Below, one piece after another: positions 45,015 to 53,850 of a stretch of 64,000 nt of DNA. Every line of letters starts with the position of its first letter. Positions within the stretch are counted from its first letter, which is position 1. Origin of the DNA: Chloracidobacterium sp. (GTDB lineage Bacteria > Acidobacteriota > Blastocatellia > Pyrinomonadales > Pyrinomonadaceae); NCBI GenBank assembly GCA_016712045.1, contig JADJRV010000004.1:62001-126000 (forward strand). Direction: 5' to 3'. Under the pieces are notes generated by a model. It ran no database searches and had not been told where the DNA came from. It worked only from the letters and a program-made list of their open reading frames with translations. The position numbers and the translations under genes are program-made.

Positions 45015-46406
45015 ATGTCTAAATTACTCGTAGTCGATGACGAAAAAAACCTGCGGCTTGTCGTACAAAAAGAAATGACACGACAGGGCCACGAGGTGAT
45101 GTGTGCCGAGGACGGCGAAGCCGCCTGGGAACTGCTCGAGGAGCAGGATTTTGATGTGGTTTTATGCGACATCAATATGCCGCGGCTCGATGGCCTCGGG
45201 TTGCTCCGCCGCACACGCGAACGCAGCCAAAATCCGCCCGAGGTGATAATGCTCACTGGCCAAGCCACGGTTGAATCGGCCATTGAAGCAATGAAACTCG
45301 GCGCCTACGATTATCTGACAAAACCATACCGCATTGGCGAATTGTCGGCGCTCGTAACCGCTGCCGCTGAAAAACAGCAGTTAAAGGTGGATAACCAGCG
45401 TCTTCGTGCACAGATCGCCCGCACGCACCAATCGCTGCCTGAGATCGTCGCGGATTCGCCGCAGATGAAAGAGGCTCTGAGATTGGTCCAGCGGGTTGCT
45501 CCGTCGGACACGTCGGTTCTTATTACCGGCGAATCGGGCGTTGGTAAAGAATTGATCGCACAAGCAATACATCGCTTGAGCGGCCGCAGCGACAAACCAT
45601 TTATCGATCTAAACTGTGCGGCGTTGCAAGACACACTGCTCGAAAGCGAACTGTTTGGCCACGAAGCGGGGGCGTTTTCGGGTGCGAGGGCTCGTAAATT
45701 GGGGCTCTTTGAAATCGCCGACGGCGGCACCTTATTCCTCGATGAGATAATGGAGATGCCGATGCAGCTCCAGTCAAAGCTGCTGCGGGCGCTCGAAACA
45801 CGCACATTTTTCCGTGTTGGGGGTGTGAAAAAGGTCGAGGTTGACGTTCGCCTGATCGCGGCGACTAACCGCGACAAAGACACCGCGATCGCTGACGGAC
45901 TATTTCGTGCCGATCTGATGTACCGCGTCAATAGTTTTGAGATCAACGTGCCGCCCCTGCGCGAGCGCCGCGAGGACATCGAGCCGCTCGCACGACATCT
46001 GCTACACAAGCTCGCCGGCCAAAACGAGCCGGAATTGTCGCCCGCGGCCATCGAGGCGTTGAATGCATTTGACTGGTCGGGTAATGTACGTCAGCTTCGT
46101 AATTGTCTAGAGCGGGCGATCTTGCTTGCCGACAACGGCATGATAACGCCGCGTGAATTGCCGCCGGAGATAGCGTTTCGGACAGAAAAGACAAACGTAT
46201 CGGTAAGCTACGGATCTCCGAGCAGAGAACCCGTTAGCTCATTTCAAAACACGACGCCCTCAAATCTACGAGATGTCGAACGCCAGCAGATCATCGGTGC
46301 TCTCGAAAAAACCGGCTGGCATCGCGGCAAGACCGCCGAGCTGCTTGGCATCTCGCCATCGACGTTGTATAGGCGTTTGCGTGAATATGATCTAGATGTG
46401 AGGTAG
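45015..46406 (+). CDS. NtrC-type sigma-54-dependent response regulator
   Basis: 463 residues. The receiver domain (1-120) has Asp52 as phospho-acceptor in VLCDINMPRLDG with DDE at 8-10 and Lys103. The AAA+ domain has Walker A GESGVGKE at 172-179 and FLDEIMEMP. The loop that contacts sigma-54 reads GAFSGA (219-224) rather than GAFTGA. A Fis-type HTH ends the protein (KTAELLGISPSTLYRRLREY). It follows its kinase directly. Targets are unknown, and no sigma-54 promoter was recognised nearby. Confidence 0.93.
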   Translation: MSKLLVVDDEKNLRLVVQKEMTRQGHEVMCAEDGEAAWELLEEQDFDVVLCDINMPRLDGLGLLRRTRERSQNPPEVIMLTGQATVESAIEAMKLGAYDYLTKPYRIGELSALVTAAAEKQQLKVDNQRLRAQIARTHQSLPEIVADSPQMKEALRLVQRVAPSDTSVLITGESGVGKELIAQAIHRLSGRSDKPFIDLNCAALQDTLLESELFGHEAGAFSGARARKLGLFEIADGGTLFLDEIMEMPMQLQSKLLRALETRTFFRVGGVKKVEVDVRLIAATNRDKDTAIADGLFRADLMYRVNSFEINVPPLRERREDIEPLARHLLHKLAGQNEPELSPAAIEALNAFDWSGNVRQLRNCLERAILLADNGMITPRELPPEIAFRTEKTNVSVSYGSPSREPVSSFQNTTPSNLRDVERQQIIGALEKTGWHRGKTAELLGISPSTLYRRLREYDLDVR

Positions 46407-46411
46407 CGAGT

Positions 46412-47020
46412 CTACGGCTGCGAAATAAATAAAAACCGCTGTTCGGACATCGGCATTAGTTTTCGATCGAATAAAACTCCTTGCTTTTGCAGCGCCTCCG
46501 CCAGATTCCTTCCGCCAAAAAATAAAAACTTTTGTTTGCGTGACCATTTTAAGAGACGCGGCAGCTTTTCGGTAAACTTGTCGAGAGCTCGGCAGGTGAC
46601 GTATTCGCAGTCGCCGAGATCAGCTTCTTCGAACTGGTTATTAACTATCTTAACCCTATTGAGCAGGCCGAGACTCTCGATCGCCGTTTCGAGAAACTTG
46701 GTCTTTTTCTCTTTTGATTCGATCAAAATTGCTTTCAGGCCGTCGCGGACTAGCAGACACGGGATCGACGGCAGGCCGGCACCGGCGCCGACATCGGCGA
46801 GCTTTGTCGTCATCGGGAGATATTCGAGCAGGGTGAGCGATTCGAGAATGTGGCGGATCGCAAATTCCTCCGCCGTCATCGGGGCGACGAGGTGGAGAAA
46901 TTCGTTGTGTTCGAGAATCAGTTCGTAGTAGTCGGCGAGACGGGCAATTTGTTCGTCGGCTAGGCCAAGGCCGAAAACGGCTTGGTGGGTTTTGATGGCC
47001 TCGATAAATTCAGATCGCAT
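46412..47020 (-). CDS. rsmG: 16S rRNA (guanine-527-N7) methyltransferase
   Basis: About 202 residues from the ATG at 47018-47020 (MRSEFIEAIKTHQAVFG). The S-adenosylmethionine loop ADVGAGAGLPSIPCLL and the RsmG region YVTCRALDKFTEKL are visible, as is FAIRHILESLTLL. It methylates G527 in the 530 loop; loss gives low-level streptomycin resistance in other bacteria. It converges with the NtrC-type gene (gap 5 bases). A longer start would run into the REPIN upstream and is rejected. Confidence 0.92.
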   Translation of the reverse strand: MRSEFIEAIKTHQAVFGLGLADEQIARLADYYELILEHNEFLHLVAPMTAEEFAIRHILESLTLLEYLPMTTKLADVGAGAGLPSIPCLLVRDGLKAILIESKEKKTKFLETAIESLGLLNRVKIVNNQFEEADLGDCEYVTCRALDKFTEKLPRLLKWSRKQKFLFFGGRNLAEALQKQGVLFDRKLMPMSEQRFLFISQP

Positions 47021-47030
47021 GGTTAATGTG

Positions 47031-47109
47031 CAGAAGCCCGCGTGTGAACAAGGGCGTAACACGTAACTCGGTCAATTGAGTTACGCCCTTACTAACGTGC
47101 GGGCCTCTG
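47031..47109. repeat. REPIN: inverted pair of REP-like sequences
   Basis: Left arm CAGAAGCCCGC...AAGGGCGTAAC (47031-47060) and right arm GTTACGCCCTT...GCGGGCCTCTG (47080-47109) are inverted copies. The loop contains a further GTAACTC/GAGTTAC pair (47064-47070, 47078-47084). The cores GCCCGC and AAGGGCGT are shared with the REPs flanking the RAYT gene at 24.5-25.2 kb. Confidence 0.8.
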
Positions 47110-47118
47110 CATCAGATG

Positions 47119-47205
47119 TGGTGCGGACGAATGGAATCGAACCATCACGGCCTTGCGGCCACGGGCTTCTGAGACCCGCGCGTCTACCAGTTCCGCCACG
47201 TCCGC
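47119..47205 (-). tRNA. tRNA-Leu (anticodon CAG)
   Basis: Minus-strand 87 bases with encoded CCA (plus 47119-47121). Acceptor GCGGACG/CGTCCGC is perfect. The anticodon loop CTCAGAA gives CAG, reading CUG. The long variable arm (TGGCCGCAAGGCC) marks a class II leucine tRNA. Its 3' end lies 10 bases from the REPIN. Confidence 0.97.
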
Positions 47206-47286
47206 GAAGCGAACATTGAGGATACTAATTCGGAGGGCGAAATTCAAGACGTGGTTACTCATCCGGCTCTTTGTTATATTGAATGG

Positions 47287-47961
47287 GTGCCAACTGATAT
47301 CGCCGATAATCTGAAAAACATCCGCCGACGTATTACCGAGGCCGCTGTCCGAGTTGGCCGCGATGCTGATGAGATAAAACTCGTCGCTGTCAGCAAGATG
47401 CATCCGGCTGAAACTTTGCGGGCAGCGATAGCCGCGGGCGTCACGGCGTTTGGCGAAAATAAGGTGCAGGAGGGCGAGGGGAAGATCGTCGAGATCGGCC
47501 GCGAGGCTGCTGAGTGGCACCTGATCGGACATCTGCAATCTAACAAGGCACGCCGGGCAGTGCAGGTTTTTGACGTGATCCACTCGGTTGATTCAATCGA
47601 ACTCGCCGCACGGCTTGAGCGTATTTGTATTAACGAGGACCGCGACGAGCTTTCGGTCTTTGTTCAGGTCGATCTCGCGGGTGAAGAAACAAAATCAGGG
47701 CTTCCGGAGAGCGATCTGCCTGAACTGGTTGCTTATTTGAGATCCTGCAAATGCTTACGTTTTAATGGGTTGATGCTCTTGCCGCCATTTTTTGATGATC
47801 CAGAGGCAACACGGCCATATTTCAATCGTCTGCGGGCTTTGCGTGATGAGATCATCCCCGGCGGTGAGCTTTCGATGGGAATGAGCCATGATTTTGAGGT
47901 CGCGATCGAAGAAGGTGCAACAATTGTACGGGTAGGGACGGCAATATTTGGAATGCGATAA
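47287..47961 (+). CDS. yggS: YggS-family PLP homeostasis protein
   Basis: About 225 residues. I favour GTG 47287 (VPTDIADNLKNIRRRI); an earlier in-frame GTG at 47251 adds 12 residues from the spacer. The PLP lysine lies in LVAVSKMHP, followed by GENKVQEGEGK, WHLIGHLQSNKAR and the end SMGMSHDFEVAIEEGATIVRVGTAIFG. This single-domain alanine-racemase-like fold has no known catalytic reaction and buffers PLP supply. yggT follows by three bases. Confidence 0.92.
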   Translation: MPTDIADNLKNIRRRITEAAVRVGRDADEIKLVAVSKMHPAETLRAAIAAGVTAFGENKVQEGEGKIVEIGREAAEWHLIGHLQSNKARRAVQVFDVIHSVDSIELAARLERICINEDRDELSVFVQVDLAGEETKSGLPESDLPELVAYLRSCKCLRFNGLMLLPPFFDDPEATRPYFNRLRALRDEIIPGGELSMGMSHDFEVAIEEGATIVRVGTAIFGMR

Positions 47962-47964
47962 TTT

Positions 47965-48558
47965 ATGCTTTCAGTTTTAGTTTATCCAATATTTAGCATC
48001 ATTGTTTGGAGCATTTTTGGCCTGTTTTTGGGGCTGATGCTGCTCAGGATGATCTTTAACTTTACCGATCCAAATCCGTTCGGAAAGGTCGGGCGGTTCG
48101 GGTTTAAGGTCCGCAAACTGACTGAGAAATGGGTGTATCCGGCGGCGCGTTTTTTTGCAATGTACGGCATCAATACAAAATGGGCTCCGGTGCTGACAAT
48201 ATTTATCGGGCTCGTTTTGACCTACTTTTTTACGCAGATCGTTGGCAACACATTTTTTGTAATTGACGGGCTGACAGCCGGGATCGCTGCCGGTAATCCA
48301 AAGATCGTTATCGGTTTTATCCTCTACGGATTGCTTAGCCTGCTCGTACTGTTCATCTTTATCCGCTTTCTTGCGTCGTGGTTTGTGTTTACCCGCAAGA
48401 CGTTTCTCGGCTTTGTGATGAAGGTAACGGATCCGATAATGCGGCCCGTCCAGCGTCTGATACCGCCGATCGGTATGTTCGACATTTCGGCAATGCTCGT
48501 GTTGCTCGTGATCGGGTTTCTGCAATCAATCGTGCTGAATATTTTTGTAAGAAATTGA
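47965..48558 (+). CDS. yggT: YggT-family membrane protein
   Basis: 197 residues with four hydrophobic helices. Two YggT modules are visible: LLRMIFNFTDPNPFGKVGR...VYPAARF and IRFLASW...VMKVTDPIMRPVQRLIPPIG. Family members (YlmG/YggT) act near the division site or in membrane homeostasis, and the order yggS-yggT-DUF167 is widespread. The stop overlaps the start of the next gene. Confidence 0.85.
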   Translation: MLSVLVYPIFSIIVWSIFGLFLGLMLLRMIFNFTDPNPFGKVGRFGFKVRKLTEKWVYPAARFFAMYGINTKWAPVLTIFIGLVLTYFFTQIVGNTFFVIDGLTAGIAAGNPKIVIGFILYGLLSLLVLFIFIRFLASWFVFTRKTFLGFVMKVTDPIMRPVQRLIPPIGMFDISAMLVLLVIGFLQSIVLNIFVRN

Positions 48559-48839
48559 TCGATATCGTCGAAAAAGAGAGTGCCCTTACTTTCCCCATCC
48601 GCGTCGTACCGCGAGCTTCGCGGACTGAGATCGTTGGTATCCACGATGGTGCATTGAAGGTCAGGATCGCATCGCCGCCCGTCGATGGGGCCGCAAATAT
48701 TGAGATCGTACGGTTTCTCGCTAAGACTTTTGGTGTGTCGAAAGGCGATGTTTTTATCATCAGCGGCGAAACTTCGAAAAATAAAAGAATAAAGATCAAA
48801 AACCTGTCAAAATCGAGCTTTGAGGAAAAAATAAAATGA
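48555..48839 (+). CDS. yggU: DUF167 (YggU) family protein
   Basis: About 94 residues. The TTG at 48555 overlaps the yggT stop (TTGA) and is the only start that covers the conserved domain. The pattern RVVPRASRTEIVGIHDGALKV, then ASPPVDGAANIEIVRFLAKTFGVSKGDV, is characteristic of DUF167. The function is unknown. It ends in an ATGA overlap with the next gene. Confidence 0.85.
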   Translation: MIDIVEKESALTFPIRVVPRASRTEIVGIHDGALKVRIASPPVDGAANIEIVRFLAKTFGVSKGDVFIISGETSKNKRIKIKNLSKSSFEEKIK

Positions 48840-49225
48840 AAAATCAAATCTCGTTCATGTCAGGTTTGTTCGACACGGCAGAATTATCACCCCCGGTTGC
48901 CAACGACCATCATTTTGGCGAGGATCTCGCTCTTTGGGTAGCAAAAAAATCGAACGGCAGCGATTATGTTTTTAGTGCACCGGTGAGAAACGCCGATGGC
49001 TGGTCGGAATCCGTTACGGACGGCGGGGAAAAATTTGTTCTTGAGTTTGGGCTGGTTGACGGGTCGGCGGGTTCTGATTACGCCCACTGGCAGATCACGA
49101 TCGACAAGCCGCGAAGCTGGCGTTCATTTGGTTCGAAGGACTCGCCGTCGCGTTCAAGGCTCTGCGATCTGATACATAATATCCTGCGTGACGAGCGTCA
49201 GATCCGCGAAGTGCAATGGAGCTAA
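48836..49225 (+). CDS. Conserved hypothetical protein
   Basis: 129 residues starting in the ATGA overlap with yggU. No signal peptide or membrane helix. It contains GEDLALWVAKKSNGSDYVFSA, FVLEFGLVDGS, and IDKPRSWRSFGSKDSPSRSR, followed by a helical end. I do not recognise the family. Translation coupling with yggS-yggT-yggU suggests the same transcript. Confidence 0.65.
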   Translation: MKNQISFMSGLFDTAELSPPVANDHHFGEDLALWVAKKSNGSDYVFSAPVRNADGWSESVTDGGEKFVLEFGLVDGSAGSDYAHWQITIDKPRSWRSFGSKDSPSRSRLCDLIHNILRDERQIREVQWS

Positions 49226-49238
49226 CGGCATCGGCATT

Positions 49239-49267
49239 TTGCACCGCAAAATCGGGCGTGATATATT
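49239..49267 (+). promoter_or_regulatory. Predicted promoter of yebC
   Basis: TTGCAC (49239-49244), 17-base spacer, TATATT (49262-49267). Start near 49274, with about 37 bases of AT-rich leader before the ATG at 49311. Confidence 0.6.
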
Positions 49268-49310
49268 CGTTTATTCAAATTTAATTCAATAAAACAAAGG
49301 TTTTTAGCAC

Positions 49311-50051
<741 letters not shown>

Positions 50052-50052
50052 G

Positions 50053-50571
50053 ATGGATGTAGCTGATCTCAGGCATTTGTTCGACTACACCGAGTGGGCA
50101 AACGCTAGGACAATAGACGCTGCCGAACAATTGTCTGACGAACATTTGCATCGCGACTTTCACATAAGCCACAACTCTATTTTCGAAACGTTGCTACATA
50201 TGGCAGGAGCAGAGTGGATCTGGCTTGAGCGTTGGAATGGGCGTTCCCCGGCACAGGACGAGGCGTGGTCACTATGGACCGTCAATGCCTGTGTTGATCT
50301 CGCCATACTGAAGACCCGTTGGACAGAAGTGGTTGAAAGACGAACTCATTACCTTTCTAAATTAGACGAGGCCAAATTCAACTCGGAGCTGTTTTTTCAA
50401 CTTCTTAATGGTGATTCCAGCTCTATGCTGTTGGCACATCAAATGCAGCATGTAGTTAATCATGCTACCCTGCATCGCGGACAGATCGTCGGGATGATCC
50501 GCCAACTTGGTATCGACCCACCGTCAACCGATATGATCTTTTATCTTCGGTCAGACGTATCACCAAAATAA
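50053..50571 (+). CDS. DinB/DUF664-family protein
   Basis: 172 residues of a four-helix bundle. The start LRHLFDYTEWANARTIDAAE and three conserved histidines appear in SHNSIFETLLHMAGAEWIWL and HQMQHVVNHATLHRGQ (two), the divalent-metal site of the family. Members include mycothiol-dependent and other thiol transferases, but most are uncharacterised. It lies one base after yebC and likely shares its transcript. Confidence 0.85.
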   Translation: MDVADLRHLFDYTEWANARTIDAAEQLSDEHLHRDFHISHNSIFETLLHMAGAEWIWLERWNGRSPAQDEAWSLWTVNACVDLAILKTRWTEVVERRTHYLSKLDEAKFNSELFFQLLNGDSSSMLLAHQMQHVVNHATLHRGQIVGMIRQLGIDPPSTDMIFYLRSDVSPK

Positions 50572-50586
50572 TACGCTCACGATTAT

Positions 50587-50970
50587 TTAGGGTTGATCGC
50601 CGATCAACTGGCCAAAAGTGATCCGGTGTCCGTCGGGCGTGACGACGCTAAACTCTCGTATGCCCCACGGCTTATTTCCGACAGCGGACAATATATCAGC
50701 CCCCCGCGAAACAAATTCTTCATAGACCTCATCCACATTTTCGATCAATGCGTGAGCGAAATACGAATGGTTCCCGGTCGCCTCAGCGGTCATTTCGTCT
50801 GAGCATTCGCCGAGCATCAGCTTGAATTCGCCAAACGACAAAAACTCCCAGCCGGGAGCAGTGAAATCAAGGTCAAAGCCAAGCTTGTCCCTGTAATACG
50901 CGGCCTCGACGGCGAGGTCTTTGACAGCGAGAACATGTCTTGTATGAACTACTTGTCGTGTTTTGCTCAT
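50587..50970 (-). CDS. VOC-family (glyoxalase/bleomycin-resistance fold) protein
   Basis: 127 residues. Pattern RHVLAVKDLAVEAAYYRDKLGFDLD, then YFAHALIENVDEVYEEFVSRGADI and FSVVTPDGHRITFGQL, gives the paired beta-alpha-beta-beta-beta modules of the vicinal oxygen chelate fold. Metal ligands could be His in RHV and Glu in the last strand region. The substrate is unknown. It is convergent with the DinB gene. Confidence 0.82.
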   Translation of the reverse strand: MSKTRQVVHTRHVLAVKDLAVEAAYYRDKLGFDLDFTAPGWEFLSFGEFKLMLGECSDEMTAEATGNHSYFAHALIENVDEVYEEFVSRGADILSAVGNKPWGIREFSVVTPDGHRITFGQLIGDQP

Positions 50971-50991
50971 CGGAATCTTACTAAAAACCTG

Positions 50992-51288
50992 TTATTTATC
51001 GAGCGGCCAAAGCCCCGCGACTGGGCCTCTGGCAGAGACTGTGACGCCCGAGACGGTTGATCGCGTGATCGTCACTTCCTGTTCTCCGGACGTGTAAGTT
51101 ACCGATTTGCCATCTTTTCCCTGAACGTCTTTTCGCGTCGCCACTTTCGCGTCGATTCCAAAAACGCTCACGATGTCCTGATCGGTCATTCCCGAATGGA
51201 TGTAACCACCATTGACCCTCGTGCCGAACGAACAAGCATTTGCGATCAACAAAAATGCGATCAATATTGCGGCAAAATTGGCTTTCAT
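50992..51288 (-). CDS. Small lipoprotein of unknown function
   Basis: 98 residues with a lipoprotein signal: hydrophobic AAILIAFLLIANAC with Cys19 at the lipobox. The mature part has GGYIHSGMTDQDIVSVFG, reminiscent of the SmpA/BamE-type start (short helix, then beta strands), and ends with VTITRSTVSGVTVSARG. It is too short and diverged for a firm BamE call. Confidence 0.65.
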   Translation of the reverse strand: MKANFAAILIAFLLIANACSFGTRVNGGYIHSGMTDQDIVSVFGIDAKVATRKDVQGKDGKSVTYTSGEQEVTITRSTVSGVTVSARGPVAGLWPLDK

Positions 51289-51308
51289 GCTTATGTGTTT
51301 CCTTTGCG

Positions 51309-51506
51309 TTAGTTCTCCGGCAAATAATCGCCGCCTGCATTTAGTACGGCTTTGAGAGCGGTCGTGTCATTGTAATAGACAAACCATTACAGCGGCTTGA
51401 TATCGCTCTCGTGTAGGATCTGTTGCCAGTCGGGCAGAGCCAAAAGGTCAAAGACGAGATCCGTTCTCTCGCGACTGATGTGATCAAGCAATGTTTCCTA
51501 ATTCAT
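51309..51506 (-). pseudogene. Remnant of an ankyrin-type protein N-terminus with two in-frame stops
   Basis: The minus-strand frame reads MN-stop-ETLLDHISRERTDLVFDLLA, then LPDWQQILHESDIKPL-stop-WFVYYNDTTALKAVLNAGGD and a stop. The text resembles the N-terminal region of ankyrin-repeat proteins (LxxWFVYYNDxTALKAVLxAGGD). Both internal stops (TAG, TAA) can arise from a Gln codon by one C-to-T change. The repeats that should follow are missing. Its ATG overlaps the stop of the DUF2277 gene. Confidence 0.6.
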
Positions 51507-51778
51507 ACTGCATTCCCAAATCGTACGGCTGCACGCTCTTTTGCGCGGGCCGCTTCAGTCTCGCGATCTCGCGGCGGGGCGTTTGTTACGAGAGAGTTGA
51601 GCATCTCTTGAGCGGCCGCGGCGACTCGTTCGATGGCGAGGTTAAAAGCTTCTTCGTTTGCTTTAGACGGCTTATTAAATCCTGAAAGTTTTCGCACGAA
51701 TTGTATCGATGAGGCATGCACCTCGTCGGTCGTTGCGGGCGGATCGAAATTGAATAGTGTTTTGATATTACGGCACAT
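51503..51778 (-). CDS. DUF2277 family protein
   Basis: 91 residues, the usual size. The start MCRNIKTLFNFDPPATTDEV is the family signature, followed by SIQFVRKLSGFNKPSKANEEAF and an Ala/Glu-rich helix ending with RERAAVRFG-type residues. The function is unknown; an invariant Cys2 and Phe-rich motif suggest metal or cofactor binding, which is speculation. Its 5' end overlaps the pterin dehydratase gene by 11 bases. Confidence 0.88.
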   Translation of the reverse strand: MCRNIKTLFNFDPPATTDEVHASSIQFVRKLSGFNKPSKANEEAFNLAIERVAAAAQEMLNSLVTNAPPRDRETEAARAKERAAVRFGNAV

Positions 51779-52058
51779 AATTTTTATTTATTTGGGTTGC
51801 TAAGGCGACATCGACATCGGTGACGCCGCCGCGGTCGTGTGTGGTTATTGAAAGCTCGGCGTATCCCCAGCCAAACGTGATGTCGGGATGATGATCGGCG
51901 GCCTCGGCGAGTTCGCCGACTTGGTTAACAAACGCGAGGCTTTCGGCAAAGTTTGCGAACTCAAAACGGCGTTTCAGATGCCCGTCATCGGCTCGCCAGC
52001 CGTCTAAATTCAAAAGAGCCTGTTCGATCTCAGCGGCACCGAGTATTTTGCGTTCCAT
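51768..52058 (-). CDS. 4a-hydroxytetrahydrobiopterin dehydratase
   Basis: 96 residues with the PCD fold: GWRADDGHLKRRFEFANFAESLAFV and the active-site motif EAADHHPDITFGW (the two His and Asp-Ile pattern). It recycles the carbinolamine pterin formed by aromatic amino acid hydroxylases, and in bacteria lacking them may act in pterin salvage. No hydroxylase is present in this window. Confidence 0.92.
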   Translation of the reverse strand: MERKILGAAEIEQALLNLDGWRADDGHLKRRFEFANFAESLAFVNQVGELAEAADHHPDITFGWGYAELSITTHDRGGVTDVDVALATQINKNYVP

Positions 52059-52100
52059 TCGTTTTTTGCTCCTTTGATTTACGCTATACTTATTATTTTT

Positions 52101-52598
52101 ATGCGTTTGGTAAAAGGTATCGGCAAAATGGGCATTTGGTCAAGAATTATGGTCGTCTTTTTGGCGGCGGGACTGTTGCTTGCGTGCGGCGAACGGCCGT
52201 CAGCAACGCCGGTCGAGACGTTTAAGACCTATATCAAGGCGATCAGGCAGAAAGATACCAAAGCGATGAAGGTTCTGCTCTCGAACGCCACCCTCAAAAT
52301 GCACGAGCAGCAGGCCAAAGCCCAGGGCGTGACCGTCGATGAGATCATTAAACGCGAGAGCCTGATCGGCGAGAGCCAAAAAGCTGTCGATTACAAGGAC
52401 GAAAAGATCGATGGCGACAAAGCGACACTGCAGTTCAAAAACTCATCCGGCACGTGGGAAACAATGCCCTTTATCCGCGAGGACGGCGTGTGGAAGATCG
52501 ATAAACAGGGCTACGCTGACCAATTGATAAAGGATATTGAAGACCAAAATAAACAGATGGATGACCTTATCAACGGCACCACAACGCCGACACCGTAG
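52101..52598 (+). CDS. Lipoprotein with NTF2-like domain (DUF4878-type)
   Basis: I start at the ATG at 52101 because TATACT (52085-52090) lies ten bases upstream; an in-frame ATG at 52074 lies before that box. Residues to about 29 are a lipoprotein signal with lipobox LLAC. The mature part has PVETFKTYIKAIRQKDTKAM, ATLKMHEQQAKAQG and a late SGTWETMPFIREDGVWKIDK, matching the small NTF2-like lipoproteins often called DUF4878. A Thr/Pro tail ends the protein. The function is unknown. Confidence 0.72.
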   Translation: MRLVKGIGKMGIWSRIMVVFLAAGLLLACGERPSATPVETFKTYIKAIRQKDTKAMKVLLSNATLKMHEQQAKAQGVTVDEIIKRESLIGESQKAVDYKDEKIDGDKATLQFKNSSGTWETMPFIREDGVWKIDKQGYADQLIKDIEDQNKQMDDLINGTTTPTP

Positions 52599-52620
52599 TT
52601 AGTTTTAGGAGTAAAAAGTT

Positions 52621-53845
52621 TTGGCAATTATCAAGCCGTTCAGAGCTTTACGGCCCGTTGCGGACAAGGCAAAGCAAGTAGCGTGCGTGCCGTATGATGT
52701 CGTGTACGAATCAGAGGTTCGTGGGTACATAGAGAGCAATCCATTAAGTTTTTTGCGCGTGACGCGTGCCGAGGGCGAATTTCCAGAGGGTTCGAAGCCT
52801 GAGGCCGACGTTGTTTTTGAGCGTGCGCGACAAAATCTGGAACAGTTTATTAAAGACGGTATTCTCGTCAGCGACCCCGACAGAGTGTTTTACGTCTATC
52901 AACTGGTCGCGAAAAGCCACACCCAGACGGGACTCGTGGGCTGTGTTTCGATCGATGATTATGAGGCTGGTCATGTTAAAAAGCATGAAAAGGTCAGCCC
53001 GGACAAGGTTGAGGATCGTACTGGACACATGCTCGCAGTAAAGGCTCAAACAGGGCTTATCTTTTTGGCGTTTCGCGGGACAGATCGTATAACAGGCCTG
53101 TTTGCAAATGCAACGGCCAATAAACCGCTATATGAATTTGAGTGTCCGGCGGGTGTTTTACAGCGGGTTTGGCGTGCCGAGAATACTGCCGACTGGGCGG
53201 CGGCTTTTACAGGAGTCCCTGATCTGTACATCGCTGACGGCCATCATCGTGCGGAGCGCGCGTTTGGCTCGCGAAAAAATGCGTGCCGACAATTCTACAC
53301 ATACCGGACAGGAAGATTATAACTTTGTCGTTGCCGGAATGTACCCTGCCGAGGACCTGCGGATATTACCGTACAATCGAGTCGTTGAAGACCTCAATGG
53401 CCTGACCAGCGACGAGTTTCTCGAAAAAATTCAAGATGAGTTCACGGTCGCGGATACCGGCCAAAAGGTGCCGCAACGCCACGGCGATGTCTGTATGTAT
53501 ATGGACGGCGTTTGGCGGACGCTGACTTATACGCATTGCGAAGAGACCGACAGCGACCCGATCGAGCGGCTGGATGTCAGCATACTCCAACATCATCTCC
53601 TCGAACCCATACTTGGTATTCACGATGCACGGACCGATCAGCGAATAGGTTTTGTCGGTGGAGCACGCGGCACTGACGAGTTGGTGCGTTTGGTTGACGG
53701 GGGCACGGTAAAAGTGGCATTTTCGATGTATCCGACAACGATGGATGACTTGTTTGCGGTGTCGGATATGGGCGAGATCATGCCGCCAAAATCGACGTGG
53801 TTTGAGCCAAAGCTAAAAGATGGTTTGCTGGTGCATAAGATCTAA
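52621..53845 (+). CDS. DUF1015 family protein (one apparent frameshift)
   Basis: About 408 codons starting at TTG 52621 (LAIIKPFRALRPVADKAKQV), with GGAG nine bases upstream. DUF1015 features include VPYDVV, KKHEKVSPDKVEDRTGHMLA, YIADGHHRAE near 53230 and LDVSILQHHLLEPILGI. The frame changes near 53255, after GHHRAERA, and continues LAREKMRADNSTHTG. The family is linked to D-serine/phosphoserine metabolism by association with serA and serC in other genomes; neither is present here. Joined length is normal for the family. Confidence 0.82.
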
Positions 53846-53850
53846 GCACA

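Noticed and set aside
48378..48554. Longer start for the DUF167 gene inside yggT
   Set aside because: It would overlap yggT by 180 bases in another frame; the TTG overlapping the yggT stop starts just before the conserved domain.
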